The notes under the pieces were generated by a model that was not told the origin of the DNA, made no database searches, and saw nothing but the letters and a program-made list of their open reading frames with translations. This document shows, in pieces, positions 22,475 through 33,359 of a stretch of DNA of 64,000 nucleotides (positions are counted from its first letter, which is position 1; each line of letters begins with the position of its first letter). The stretch is from Dactylorhiza incarnata (taxonomy: Eukaryota > Streptophyta > Magnoliopsida > Asparagales > Orchidaceae): the NCBI GenBank assembly GCA_033032865.1, contig JAWHQI010000228.1:2704501-2768500 (forward strand). Direction: 5' to 3'. The position numbers and the translations under genes are program-made.

Positions 22475-24757
22475 GGTGATAACCCTAAGAAGTACCCACC
22501 AAAATTTGGAGGGCATTGGAGGTCATTTGACCTACTAAATAATTAATATTTGATTTATGAAATTATTACAAAAACCTTAGAAAAAGGTTCTCCTAAAATT
22601 CCCATCTTTGGGTATGATGTGTGGGTATGTGTAAATAGCCTAGGTTTCAATTTTAAGTCAATCCCATAATCCAATCAAAAGTTATTCAAGAAATGATGGA
22701 TGTCCTATACTAGGGACCAGCCCTAGCAAAATGACTCCACAGGGAGCTATAGTGCCCATATTGACCTAAACAAATTTTCACTTAATCTAGACACCAAGGG
22801 ATACAAAATTCATGTTGGGCACTTTTTCATTTGAGGGGTCCTAGTATTTTTAATAATTAAAATGAAATACTGTAGGAAGTATGACAAAATGTGTTGGAAC
22901 AAATCTCTGCGTTCGACGAAATTCCAAGATGCGTTCGACGAACTTTGAATCTGCGTTCGACAAAATCTGTTCTGCGTTCGACGAACGCCGTGCCTCATTT
23001 TGACGAAATCCGATCTGCCTGCGTTCGACGAAATCTGTTCTGCGTTCGACGACGTGCTTCAGTTCGACGAAATCAGTACTCTAGCTAGTCCAGCAGATCA
23101 TCTCTCAGTTCGACGAATTAATTCAGTTCGACGAATTAATTCAGTTCGGCGAATTAATTGCGTTCAACGAACTCCGGGTTAAGTTCGACGAACTCAACTA
23201 TCAGTTCGGTGAATTAATTCCGTTTGACGAACTCTGGGTTCAGTTCATCGAACTCAAATATCAGTTCGACAAATTCCAGAGTGTTTTCGACGAATGAATT
23301 CCGTTCGACGAACTTAACTGTCAGTTCCAGAAACTTCTTCTACTCTGATCGACGGATCCGACGGCTCAAGTATTTTTAACAAACTAATCTATGTACAGTA
23401 AAATATGTGACAGAAATACTTATATCATAACATTTAATATGAAGATCTTGCACAGATCTTGAAGCAGAACGGACAACATCTGTTTGTCTTCTTCCTCTGG
23501 CGAACGGCGGGATTACACTTGGAGCTCCTTCATCCTTGTTTTCCTGGCCACCTAAGCGCCGCCCCGGCCGGCCAATGCCACCACCACCTTCGTTGAAGTG
23601 GTGGCCGGCGATTTGCGTTGGTTGGCCAGTCGGAGGTGGCCGGAACAGGGGTATGGAGGCGGAATTAAAGCTCCAAAACGGAGAACATGGCCTACCCGAT
23701 TGGGGACCAATTGGCACAAATCCTTGCAGGCAACCTGATGGGATCTATCCACAGAGAGAGAGGAGAAGAACCAGGCCTTTAATCGGGCTCGAGGGTGGTT
23801 GTTTCCTGGATTTGACAGGGCTGCCCCCTTAAAGTTGTGCTCCTTGCCGATCTCTTGATTCTCCACCAAATGCAATGATCTAGGACTCGATTTCAACTGA
23901 TATCCCCTTTCTGAAGGTGATGGAAGGGTCAATTTGAGGAGGGAAAGGCTTAATGGTGGAATGCCATTAATGGCCATTTCGGTTTCACTTGAAACCTCTT
24001 GAATCCTCCACCGGATGGAATGGCAAAGGTTGTAAAACATCTTAGAATTCAATGGGGAGATGAATGGAGGGTGTGGGGAGATGAATGGGGGTCAATTTGC
24101 CTCGAATGCCATGAATTCACCTTGAATGGCCACTTTCTCTCTCTTCAAATTGGGGGAACTCTCAATTTCTCTCTCCTAGTCACCCCCTCCAGAAATTGGA
24201 TGGCATATCATGTAATTTAAGTGGTGACTAATCATTTGGGCCATTGAAATTAGGCTTAGCCCAAAGGGATTGAGCTTTGGGCTTAATTAACCCAAATTGG
24301 GCAATATTGACAAAGTGTTGACTTTGGTCAAATTGGTGAAAATAATTAGGCCCAATGGGTCAATGTTGACCCATTGGCCTCCTTTAGTGACCAATGGAAC
24401 TTGGGGAAAGTCAATTGGTCCAATTGAACCCTAATTGACCCTAAATATGGTGGTTTGGCTTATTTGAGGCTTGGGTTGACTTTGGTCAATTTGGCATCTT
24501 TGGTTGACCCCAATGGGTCCTAAATGCTCTAAGGGACCCTCCAAAGGGTTAAGTGTGCCATGGTGGTGTCAAAGGGTCAAGGTGAGGCCCTAAAGTCCAA
24601 CCTTAAGCTTGGTAACTGGAAATTGCTATTTGCAGACCATTGGGGTTTCCATCTTCCTGGCTAAGTCCAAGTGGTCTCTTCAAGCTTCCTAGGGTTTTTT
24701 CATGACCTAGTCATGACAAAACCACTCTAGGGGTCTAGTTTTTTGGGGGATATTACA
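22475..24757 (-). repeat. Tekay-like 5-kb-family LTR, 5' half
   Basis: This continues the - oriented LTR begun at 8634-10895. It matches the solo LTR from about 51165 to 53071, including the conserved hairpin at 24695-24722, and ends (on +) GATATTACA at 24757. Relative to the two other copies it carries an extra stretch of about 0.5 kb with a TTCGACGAA array. Confidence 0.8.
22905..23340. repeat. TTCGACGAA array inside one LTR copy
   Basis: About 19 matches or near matches to (C/A)GTTCGACGAA lie in some 430 bp, spaced about 20-25 bp, often followed by ATTAATT or CTC. The other two LTR copies lack this stretch. Its borders share AGTATTTTTAA-like sequence (22842 and 23368), suggesting an insertion or duplication. 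Confidence 0.85.
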
Positions 24758-25586
24758 TTATCAGCTCATAAGGAGTCTTATTATGGTTTTTATTGATGAG
24801 TGCTCTATTTTGCACATGACATGCATTGTTGGCTGCCTCAGCCCACAGGTATCCTGGGAGTGAGGAGTCACTTAACATGGTCATACCAGCTTCAATAAGT
24901 GTTCTATTTTTCCTCTCAGCCACGCCATTTTGTTGGGGAGTTCTAGGAGAAGAACACTGTTGTAGGATACCTTCTTCTTCACAGAATTTGGTCATTGACC
25001 CAGACTAAAATTTAGATCCATGATCACTTCTAATTTTGACCACAAAACTGTTTACTTCATTCTGAATTTGTTTGACAAAATTCTTGAAGGTACTTAGGGT
25101 ATCAGACTTGTGTTTCAAAAAGACCACTCAGGCAAATCAAGAGTGATCATCAACAATATCTTATGTATATGACATTACTCATAAGTTGTGCACTGCCATG
25201 GGACCAAATAAGTTTATATGTAGTAGGTATAAGCACCTAGTGGATTCTTTGTCATGTATACTTTTGAATGAAGTTCTTGTTTGCTTGCCCATTTGGCATG
25301 CATGACAAGGACTCATCTCTAAGCAATCCTGCTTAGGAGCATCCCATACCAAGTTCTTTGTCATCAATTTCTTTAGAGACTTGTAGTTAATGAGGGCTAG
25401 TCTCTTATGCCACTTTACACAAGCAGACACTTCATCATTTGCGACAAGACATACATGCTCATTTGTCCTAATGAAATTGAAATTTAAACAATAATTATTG
25501 CCACTCCTAGTGCCTGTTAGGATGGATTCATTCTCAGAATCCTTGATCAGGCACTTATCCTTATGGAAGGAAACATCATATCCCAA
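24758..25586 (-). pseudogene. SIRE-like integrase (zinc region and partial core)
   Basis: The - strand translation shows KWHKRLALINYKSL and CHACQMGKQTRTSF (HHCC zinc region), LLHINLFGPM, then the core KIRSDHGSKF after stops. The frame resumes with MTKFCEEEGILQQCSSPRTP and QQNGVAERKNRTLIEAG, holding the catalytic Glu. It ends at TPYELI, where the Tekay-like LTR begins. Stops occur near 25182 and 25000. Confidence 0.85.
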
Positions 25587-25880
25587 TTAACATAGTTGAC
25601 ATATGCTTATAAGGTTATGTTGTAACCCTTCCATATAAGCTACTCTTGTGATAGTGATACTACCATTTGTGATCTTACCATAGCCCTTGACTACATTTCT
25701 GTTAGATCCCCCAAATTTAACTTTGGGTCCATCTTCTACATGTGTAAACTCCTTCAATATGCTTCTTGTTCCAATCATATGCCAGGAACATCCACTATGC
25801 AAGTTACTTTCTCAAGTTGTTCAACTCTCTTGTTACTCAAGGAGATGATCTCTGCAGCTTGTGCCTTACAGAGAGCTTTT
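25587..25880 (-). pseudogene. SIRE-like protease
   Basis: The translation reads LHSGCSWHMIGTRS, then KVKFGGSNRNVVKGYGKI and GLQHNLISICQLC, the copia protease layout. The catalytic Asp position is His (CAT, + strand 25797-25799), the same substitution as in the unrelated copia element at 14152. The frame stops at 25587, in the protease-integrase linker. Confidence 0.8.
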
Positions 25881-27240
25881 ACTTTCTTAAGGGCATCAAG
25901 CAAGGCACCAATTTTCTCAATATCAAAGTGTCAACTTCTCTTACTGTTGAAGAGGAGCTGGCATCGTAATCTATGTCAAAGATGGTAATAGAAGCTATAG
26001 AAATTACCTGTTTATCATTATTTTCATCACAACATTCTTCATCTGAGATGGCCATGGCTGCTATGTGGCTATCTGATTCTGATGAAGAGCATTCAGTGTC
26101 GCTGTCAATGAGTGTCTTCACTTTATTTGCCACAAAGCTTTTCTCTAACTTCCTGTTCTTTGAGTGCTTTCTTTCTTCACTCTTCTCTTGTCTTTTGAAT
26201 GAACATTCAACAATGACATGTCCAGGCTTTTTGCAGCTGTAACAAACAATGTTAGAAGAAATATGTTTTCTAGATTTGGAGACATACCTATCCGATCTGT
26301 GTTTCCTCCCAGACATCTCTTCTCTCCTGGAGCTAGAGGGTGAAGCTTCATATATTTTGTTCCCTATTCTTCTGTTTCTCAGCAGTTTCTTAAACTGCTT
26401 GGCGAACAGTGAGAAATCTTCATCAGAAAGTTCTGAGTTGGTGTTGCTTGAGGTCTCTTCCTCTGAGACATAAACAGGCTCCACTGTCTTGTGCTTTCTG
26501 GAAGCTTCAGCTTTAAAGGCCACTGCATTTTCTCTATTATAAGCCTTGGAGTTTGCCACCTCAGCCTTTCTAGTATTTAGCTGCAGTTCAAATGATAGTA
26601 GCTTGCCATATAGCTGTCTAGGCTTCATTGCTCCCAGATTGCCAACTTCCCTTATTGCACATAACTTCATGTCCCATTCTTTGTTCAGGGATCTCAGGAA
26701 TTTGTCATTTACCTCATATTTGGTGAACTCTCTTTCATAAGTTCTGAGCCCATTGACAATCCTGAAGAACTTGTCATAGCAGGTAGCTATGTCATCCATC
26801 TTATCTTGCCTGAAGGATTCATACTCCTAATTCAGAAGGGATTTTCTATCATCCATGACTTCTTCAATTCCTTCCATGCAAACAACCAACGAATCCGACA
26901 TTTCCTTGGTTGTTTTGCAATGAATTATATTTTGAAAGGTTGAATCATCAATTCCATTCACAATGATGTTCTTAGCCCTTTTTCCCATAGACCATGGTAA
27001 CTTCATCCTTGGTGAACTGAGATAAGGTATTAAGTGAAGGAGTTGTTGTTGGATCCACAGGAAATGTTCATGGGAACATAGGGTCCATATTCCACTGCCA
27101 AATAGACTATAGTGTCTGAGGCTTCCATGTACAACTAGATTCTCAATTTCCAGATAGGGAAGTTCTCCCTGGTGCAGATGGGAAGCTTTATTGAGCTCAT
27201 TTCCATATGATGCTGACTAGCCAGTGACTTAGCACAACCC
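25879..27240 (-). pseudogene. SIRE-like gag
   Basis: The C-terminal two thirds are open (26799 to 25879). They contain DKFFRIVNGLRTYEREFTK, KEWDMKLCAIREVGNL and QLYGKLLSFELQLNTRK, an acidic Ser-rich linker and the zinc knuckle CYSCKKPGHVIVEC. The N-terminal third (26800-27240) is recognisable by homology to the gag at 29820-30300 (KEMSDSLVVCMEGIEEV) but carries a TAG near 26828 and other breaks. Confidence 0.85.
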
Positions 27241-27291
27241 ACTAAATTTGTAGATCTTGTTCTAAGCTGTTAAGCCTTTGAACTCAACCTA

Positions 27292-27303
27292 CCTCTGATA
27301 CCA
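27292..27303 (-). promoter_or_regulatory. Primer-binding site of the - strand SIRE-like element
   Basis: CCTCTGATACCA on + is the complement of TGGTATCAGAGG. Two bases separate it from the LTR, as in the sister element. Confidence 0.9.
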
Positions 27304-27305
27304 AT

Positions 27306-29062
27306 AGAAAGATATGGGTTGTCTATAAACAACACCTATAGGGGGGGGGGGGGAGGGGGTGATTAGGTGTTTGCAGTATTATTTGCTACTTTAAAGTTTG
27401 ACTATCACAACACAAAAGCAATCACAGAAAACACACAAGATTTATAGTGGTTCTCTATAAGACAATATGTCTAGAGGTAGTCCACTGTCCCTTCCACCTA
27501 TCTAGCAATGAGATAAACTAGGCAACTTCTCCAACTAAGTTCTTTTCTCAATAAACACATCTGAAAACTCAGGTTCACATAGAACCCTACCAAGCTCAGA
27601 CTTTACAAGTCTTACAATAACTCAGATTATCAACAAGATCCTACCAAACTCAGGCTCACTAAGAGCCCTACCAACTCAGATCTATCACAAGATCCTACCA
27701 GCCCAGGCTCACAAAGAACCCTACAAGTAAAAAAGAAAGGTTATTGTAGAAGAAAAAACTTCAGGATGAAAGCTTTGAACAACTGGTCTTCAACTTCTTC
27801 TTGTAACAATAAGCCCAGAGATCTTGTGGATCAATGAACGTTTCTTTAGAATCTTTTGCAGACCTTTACAACACAATATCAGTGAGGTCTTCTTCTTATT
27901 GATTCTTTTCTTTCTCTTCTGGAAGTATGTATGAGAATAAACTTGAGAGAGAAATACTGAGCAAGCGTGTCCTGTTGATAGAAAATGTCTCCTTTTATAT
28001 TGCTCAGCAATTTTGCATAAAACCACTTATTTATTATTCCATAATTAGTTTTCCCATTTTAAACGTCTTGCGGAATTGGCAATATTTCATCATAATGACT
28101 GGTCATTCTTGGAACTTGTAGAATATAGTAATAATAAATTTCTTCATTAAATACTGTGCAACGACTATATTATGTATGAAATATCATTTATTACTCCTTG
28201 ATTGGTGCGCAAAATAGGCGGCGTGCATATTCCCTAAATATTAATTTCTATGAGAACCGACACATTAAATGATGCTCTGCAACTGTCAAGACGATAATAT
28301 TCCTTCAAGACGATATCATCTTGATCAATGTAAATGACAGATATTCTTCTCGACGATATCACCGACATACTTTCTTCTTCAAGATTTTACTTGATATCTC
28401 AACGATATAACTTTTTCTAGACGATATCGTCGAGATGTTTCTTTTAATAAGAATTAGACTTATTCATCAGACTGACAGTTTTTCTTCAAGACGATATTGT
28501 CTTGATCTTTCTAGGCGATATAAGGTCTTCAAACCGATGTTTGTCTTCATGGAACTTTCTTCTTGACTTAATGAGTCAAGTAATTAATCTTCAAGGCTAT
28601 ACCTCTTATTCAAGACAATATCGTCGAGTCATCTGAACTTAGTTGTATCAACGATAAGCTTTCATCAACCTTCAAGACTATACGTATTCTTCAAGACGAT
28701 ATCGTCGAGATATCAGAACATAGCTTTATCAACGATATGCTTTCTTCAAGACTATACATTTCCTTAAGACAATATCGTCAAGATATCTGAACTTAGTTTT
28801 ATCAACGATAAGCTTTCTTCAAGACAATATCGTCGGAACTATCTTGACGATATGTTTCCTTTTTCAACGATTCTTCTACTAAGTTTTGAGACGATATTGT
28901 ACTTAGTTAATTCTCATTACTATTATCGTCTAGATACTAGTAATGTAGATTTGATGCATCTTTCACAACATGAACTTAAACATGACATCAAAAACAACTT
29001 AGTTTATCTATACTTGTGTTCCTTCTTCAAATCTAAAGACATTGAAGACATAATACCCAACA
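27306..29062 (-). repeat. 5' LTR of the - strand SIRE-like element
   Basis: It reads on - from TGTTGGGTATT (29062) to CTTTCT (27306), 1,757 bp. The expected terminal CA is mutated to CT. A poly-G/C run at 27341-27360 is the U5 C-run common in this lineage. U3 carries an array of the palindrome GACGATATCGTC and its variants. Confidence 0.85.
28285..28930. repeat. GACGATATCGTC word array in LTR U3
   Basis: At least 14 full or partial copies of the 12-bp palindrome GACGATATCGTC occur, usually after CAA and before GAG. Exact copies are near 28419 and 28696; other copies differ by one or two bases. Confidence 0.85.
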
Positions 29063-29741
29063 ACTATCTTCTCTCTCGCAAATCAACATTCTTGCTGCTG
29101 AAAAAGCTTCTTGCACGATCCTTCTCAAAGACAAGATTCAACAAGATCTCTGATTCAAGATTCTTTCAAGTTCTTTTCAGATCTTGTTGTCTCCCAAGTT
29201 TTCAAATACAAATTTCTCAAGAGAAGATTTCTTCTTCCCCTTTAAGTTCAAGGTTTTCATTTCAGTCAAGGAAGAAGAAGATCCATTATTTCATATCTGA
29301 AGAAGTTAAATCTCATAGAGATTTTAGAAGATTGTCTTTCAATCTAAAGAGTTGTAAAAACCCCATTACAATTATTTTGTAGGAAGTTTCTTTTCTGAGT
29401 TTTTGTAGATCCTAGTTTAGAGGATCGAGTGTAGGAGAGGTTGTTCTCCGAGTTTTTGTAAGAGAGTTTATTCTCCGAGTTCGTTGGAGTTGCTAACTCC
29501 GAGTTGTAAGATTGTTTAAATATGAGATTAATAAAGTAGCCTTGTCTAGCCGAGAGTGCTAGATAGGTGAGGCAGGAAAGTAGATGTACCCATTCCGAGG
29601 AACCACTATAAATCCTTGTGTTTGTGTGCGTGCTCTTTTTTCTGTATGCTTTTCTTTCAAGTTTTTAATTTAGCATAAAAGCCATATAATTCACCTATTC
29701 ACCCCCCTCTAGGTGATTTAGGTAGCAGCTAGATACATTCA
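29063..29741 (+). repeat. 5' LTR, truncated (R-U5 part)
   Basis: It aligns with 38971-39655 of the 3' LTR over its whole length, beginning at CTATCTTCTCTCTCGC, and ends ACATTCA. The left edge is the insertion point of the - strand SIRE-like element. Confidence 0.88.
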
Positions 29742-29743
29742 AT

Positions 29744-29755
29744 TGGTATCAGAGG
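29744..29755 (+). promoter_or_regulatory. Primer-binding site of the + strand SIRE-like element
   Basis: TGGTATCAGAGG follows the LTR end after a 2-bp spacer. Confidence 0.92.
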
Positions 29756-29819
29756 TAGGTTGTTCCTTAATAGGATAACACCTTAAACAAAGTCCTCTAT
29801 CTAGTTGTTCAAAGACAGC

Positions 29820-31550
29820 ATGTCTGGAATGGACAGAAACAAGGATTCTTCCTTGAAGTTGTCGGTGTCCACTAAAGTGAACTTTCCTATGTGGAAGGAA
29901 AGAATAAGGTTCTACATGGAAGCGCCGACCCAAGAATCTTTCATATTGTTAAAGAAGGTCCTCACATTCCAATGACAGTAACTACAATCAACCAAAATTT
30001 ACAAGTTCCTAAAAAGATGCTGGATTTAACAAAGGACGAGATTGTCATTGTCGCCTTGGACAAGAAGGCAAATAACATTATTGACAGTGCAGTAGATGAC
30101 TCCAAGTTACAGAATCTTTTTCACTACATGTCTGCCAAAGAGATGTGTGATTCTCTTGTTGTCTTGATGGAAGGTACAAAAGAAGTCAGAGATGATCGTA
30201 GATCTATGCTGAATCAAGATTATGAGGCCTTCAAGCAAGACCCAAGAGATAACATATCAGATTCCTATGAGAAATTCTTCAAAATTTTCAACGGTCTATG
30301 AAATTATGACCAATAATTCACCATTGGAGAACTAAACGACAAGTTCTTTAGATCCCTGATGAAGGAATGGGATACCAAGGCAATTGCTATAAGGGAGTTT
30401 GGAAAGCTAGCTATAATGGAGCTTCAGATCTTGTTTGGGAAGCTTCTTTCCCATGAACTAAAGCTCAGCATCATGAAAGCTGAGGAAGATGGCAGCATGA
30501 CTTTTGGAAGGGAGAATTCCATAACACTGAAGGCCGAAGGGACAAGGATTGGTAAAATTGTTTCACCAATAAGGACACAATCGTCAGATGAAGATGATGA
30601 GTCAGTGGCTTGTTCCTCAAGCTCAGAGATGTTTGATCGATAGTTCTCCTTACTCTCCAGCATTTCAAGAGATTGCTAAACAAAAGGAAGCACAAGAAAA
30701 TTCAATCCTCCTCATCCGATCATAGAAGATCAAGACGTGATGGTGATCATAAAAGAAAGGATACAACAACGACACGTATAAATCCAAACATAATAAACAC
30801 ATTTTGACTGATATTATTTGTTATTTCTGCAATAAGCCATGGCACATGTTCGTGGAATGCCCGTACAAGAAGAAAGAAGGATCAAGAAAGGAGGACAAGA
30901 AATCCTTCAAAAATAAGAAGGAGGAAAAGATCTTCTTGGATAAGAAGTCTAGAACTTTGAGCGACAACGACTCAGACGAGTTTAGCTCAGACGAAGAAGC
31001 CTACTTCAGGCTCATGGCTTGGGCCGACAAGAAAAACTATGACACCCCTTATAAGGGGAAGGAAAACTCTCACACTCCTTTATCTGAGTCTGAAGTTGAG
31101 TCCAATGCGGATGAAGGCTACACTTCTGAGGAGGAATCAGAATTAATGGTTAAACACCAAGCTTTGTTAAAGTTATTTAACAAATTCTGCAAGGCGATTA
31201 AATATCAAGCCAAAGAGATTGCGTCTCTCAAGATCGTGAAATAAGATCTGAGGGAAGAAATCGAAAAATTAATTCCTTTCAAAGATGAAGTCCAACTCCT
31301 GAAAGACGAACTGAAAAACTCTACTGAACTAATAAAGCTGAAGGGGAAATCCATAAATGAGTTGGAAGAGAAGTTAGTGGTTGAGAGGAAGCTAGTAGAA
31401 AGCTTCTCCAAACCAAAGTCCTTCCTTCCTCTTATTGATGGTTATTCAGCTCCTACGAAGGGTAGCGGTATTGGACACGAGACCAAGAAAAGTAAGGCTG
31501 CTAAGAGAAGGGTCGTTAAGGGTATGGGTAAGGCAAATCAAAGTTAACCT
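29820..31550 (+). pseudogene. SIRE-like gag
   Basis: The ATG at 29820 begins MSGMDRNKDSS. FPMWKERIRFYME follows, then a 1-bp loss near 29920 shifts the frame into ADPRIFHIVKEGPHIP. The core includes AKEMCDSLVVLMEG and YEKFFKIFNG, with stops at 30299-30301 and shortly after. Homology resumes with NDKFFRSLMKEWDTKAIAIREF (30330 on). The zinc knuckle CYFCNKPWHMFVEC is near 30822. The acidic, Lys-rich C-terminal part runs to about 31550 with another stop at 31242-31244. Confidence 0.85.
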
Positions 31551-33122
31551 ACCTTCACGAAGGTAGTTTTTCCAACAAACACCTATGACTTTAAAACAAC
31601 TTATGGTCACTTCACAAGAACAACTCACGTTGAGTCAAATATGAGTAACCAAGGATGGAGTCGTCCCGGAAACTTTGGAATGACTTCTATCAAAGCTCCT
31701 TACAAAGAGACAATCCTCAATGACTATGGTTCATTTGTTCATGGACCGTCAGCTAAGAGATCATCGAAAGTAAAACTTGTTGCTACGAAACCACTTGAGA
31801 TGTAGCCATGTGTTTGTTGCAAACACGAGACTTATATCTCCAAGTCGGTAGATCCTGCTAGACCCCCCGTTCAAAGAGTATGGCAGGAGAGGAAAAGAAG
31901 GTACAGTAGATTCGTTTGTTGGTAATGTGGCAAAGATGGTGAACTCACCATAGATTGTTGGTTTAATCCAATGAATTTCAGGACTCCACTAGTTAATAAT
32001 GCAAGGAAGACCACTCAAAATATTAACACTCGAAGTGGAATTCGTCTAACAAGAAGCCAAAGACCCAAATCCTTTTGAGTTCCTAAGGGAAATTGATTAT
32101 TTATTGCATGTATGTCCAAAGGCCAACAACACGCCTATCTGGTATTTCTTTGTTTATATTCTTCTACAAAGACATAAGATAGTGCATCTCTTTGTGATCG
32201 ATGACACAAGAGACTAGCGCATATTAATTTCAAAACAATAAGTATGATATTATCTCACAAGTAAGTGCGTGAGGCACCTGATGTTAACTGCATTAAAGAG
32301 AGACTTTGTCATGCATGCCAATTGGGAAAGCAGACTCGGGCTATCTTTAAAAGCATCATTGGCAAAGATTCTACCAGATGTTTATATCTGCTCCATATAA
32401 ATCTATTTGGCCCCATGCCAGTTAGGAGTTTAGGAGGTAAATCTTACACCCTGGTTATTGTTTATGACTACTCAAATTTTTCTTGGATATTCTTTCTGAA
32501 ACACAAGTCAGATACTTTTGACTCTTTCACTAACTTTGTTAGACAAATCCACAATGAACTAAACTACTCCGTAGTCAAAATCAGAAGTGACCACAAAACA
32601 AAATTCAAGTATGGGGCTATGATAGAGTTTTGTGAAAGCTTAGGTATCATTCATGAGTTTTCCTCTCCTCATACTCCACACAAAATGGAGTTGCCGAGAG
32701 AAAGAATAAAACACTCATAGAGGCATGCAGAACAATGTTGAATGATTCTTCTCTTCCGGAATATTTTTGGGCAGAAGCCATCAACACTGCTTGTCACGTG
32801 CAAAACAGAGCACTAATCAACAAGAACTATCGTAAGACACCTTATGAACTTCTACAAGGGCAGGAAACCAACTGTAACTTATTTTAGAATTTTTGGCAGT
32901 AAGTGCTTCGTACTTAACAATGGGACGTATTACAAAACTAAGTTAAGTGAACAATGTTTTGAAGGTACTTGTGTAGGCTATAACAGTCATTATAATACAT
33001 ATAGGATTTTCATCAAGAAAACTATGGTTGTTGAGGAATCCATAAATGTTGTATTTGATAAGATGAGTATGCTTCACATCAGCTCTTCTAGTGTTTTATT
33101 GAAGATACAGGTGCATGTTTGA
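31551..33122 (+). pseudogene. SIRE-like protease/integrase, heavily decayed
   Basis: 31551-32260 should hold the protease and integrase start, but no clear active-site motif survives. From 32265 the integrase is readable: CHACQLGKQTRAIFKS, LLHINLFGPM, YSNFSWIFFLKHK, KIRSDHKTKF (second Asp) and SSPHTPH, then a frameshift before the catalytic Glu. The tail YFRIFGSKCFVLNN and FEGTCVGYNSHYNTYRI is at 32880-33010. Confidence 0.75.
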
Positions 33123-33359
33123 AACTGAAAGTACTAAACTTGGAAGAAGTCATTAAAGAATATGCTCCAAGGATAGTTTCAGTGAATATTCCAATTACAC
33201 CTTAAGAAGAAGAACCTCAAGAAATAGAAGATGTACCAGAATTAGAAGAACCCGGTATTATATAAGATGCAAGGAACCTGGTGATCAGACATCAGAGAGA
33301 ACACTCATCAAATCAAACTATCAGAGATATCAAAGTCGGAATAAGGACAAGAAGATGTA

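Larger units (their letters stand above)
7078..24757 (-). mobile_element. Tekay/Del-like Ty3/gypsy element with about 5 kb LTR, broken up
   Basis: On the - strand the element reads: LTR starting TGTAATATCC at 24757, LTR end GGGGTCTTACA at 8634, a PBS at 8632-8621, then a degenerate internal region continuing left to the Athila-type LTR at 7077. The LTR is split: 22475-24757 and 8634-10895 belong to one LTR, and between them lie a pol scrap and a second LTR of the same family in + orientation. Its right end cuts a copia integrase at 24757/24758. The internal region retains a chromovirus-like integrase fragment only. The family is the same as the solo LTR at 48039-53071. Confidence 0.75.
24758..29062 (-). 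mobile_element. SIRE-like Ty1/copia element, 5' part
   Basis: On the - strand: LTR start TGTTGGGTATT at 29062, LTR to 27306, PBS, gag with a zinc knuckle, protease, then integrase cut at 24758 by the Tekay-like LTR (candidate TSD TTATC at 24758-24762). The rest would lie beyond that element, outside the window. It is related to the + strand element at 29063-39655 in gag and LTR start. It inserted into the 5' LTR of that element, whose homology to its own 3' LTR resumes right at 29063. Confidence 0.85.

Noticed and set aside
28852..29382. A 176-codon + frame spanning two LTRs
   Set aside because: It crosses the junction at 29062/29063 between two elements, so it cannot be an ancestral gene.
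8621..29755. TGGTATCAGAG sequences as tRNA gene parts
   Set aside because: They are 11-12 nt primer-binding sites adjacent to LTR ends. No cloverleaf or tRNA gene surrounds them.
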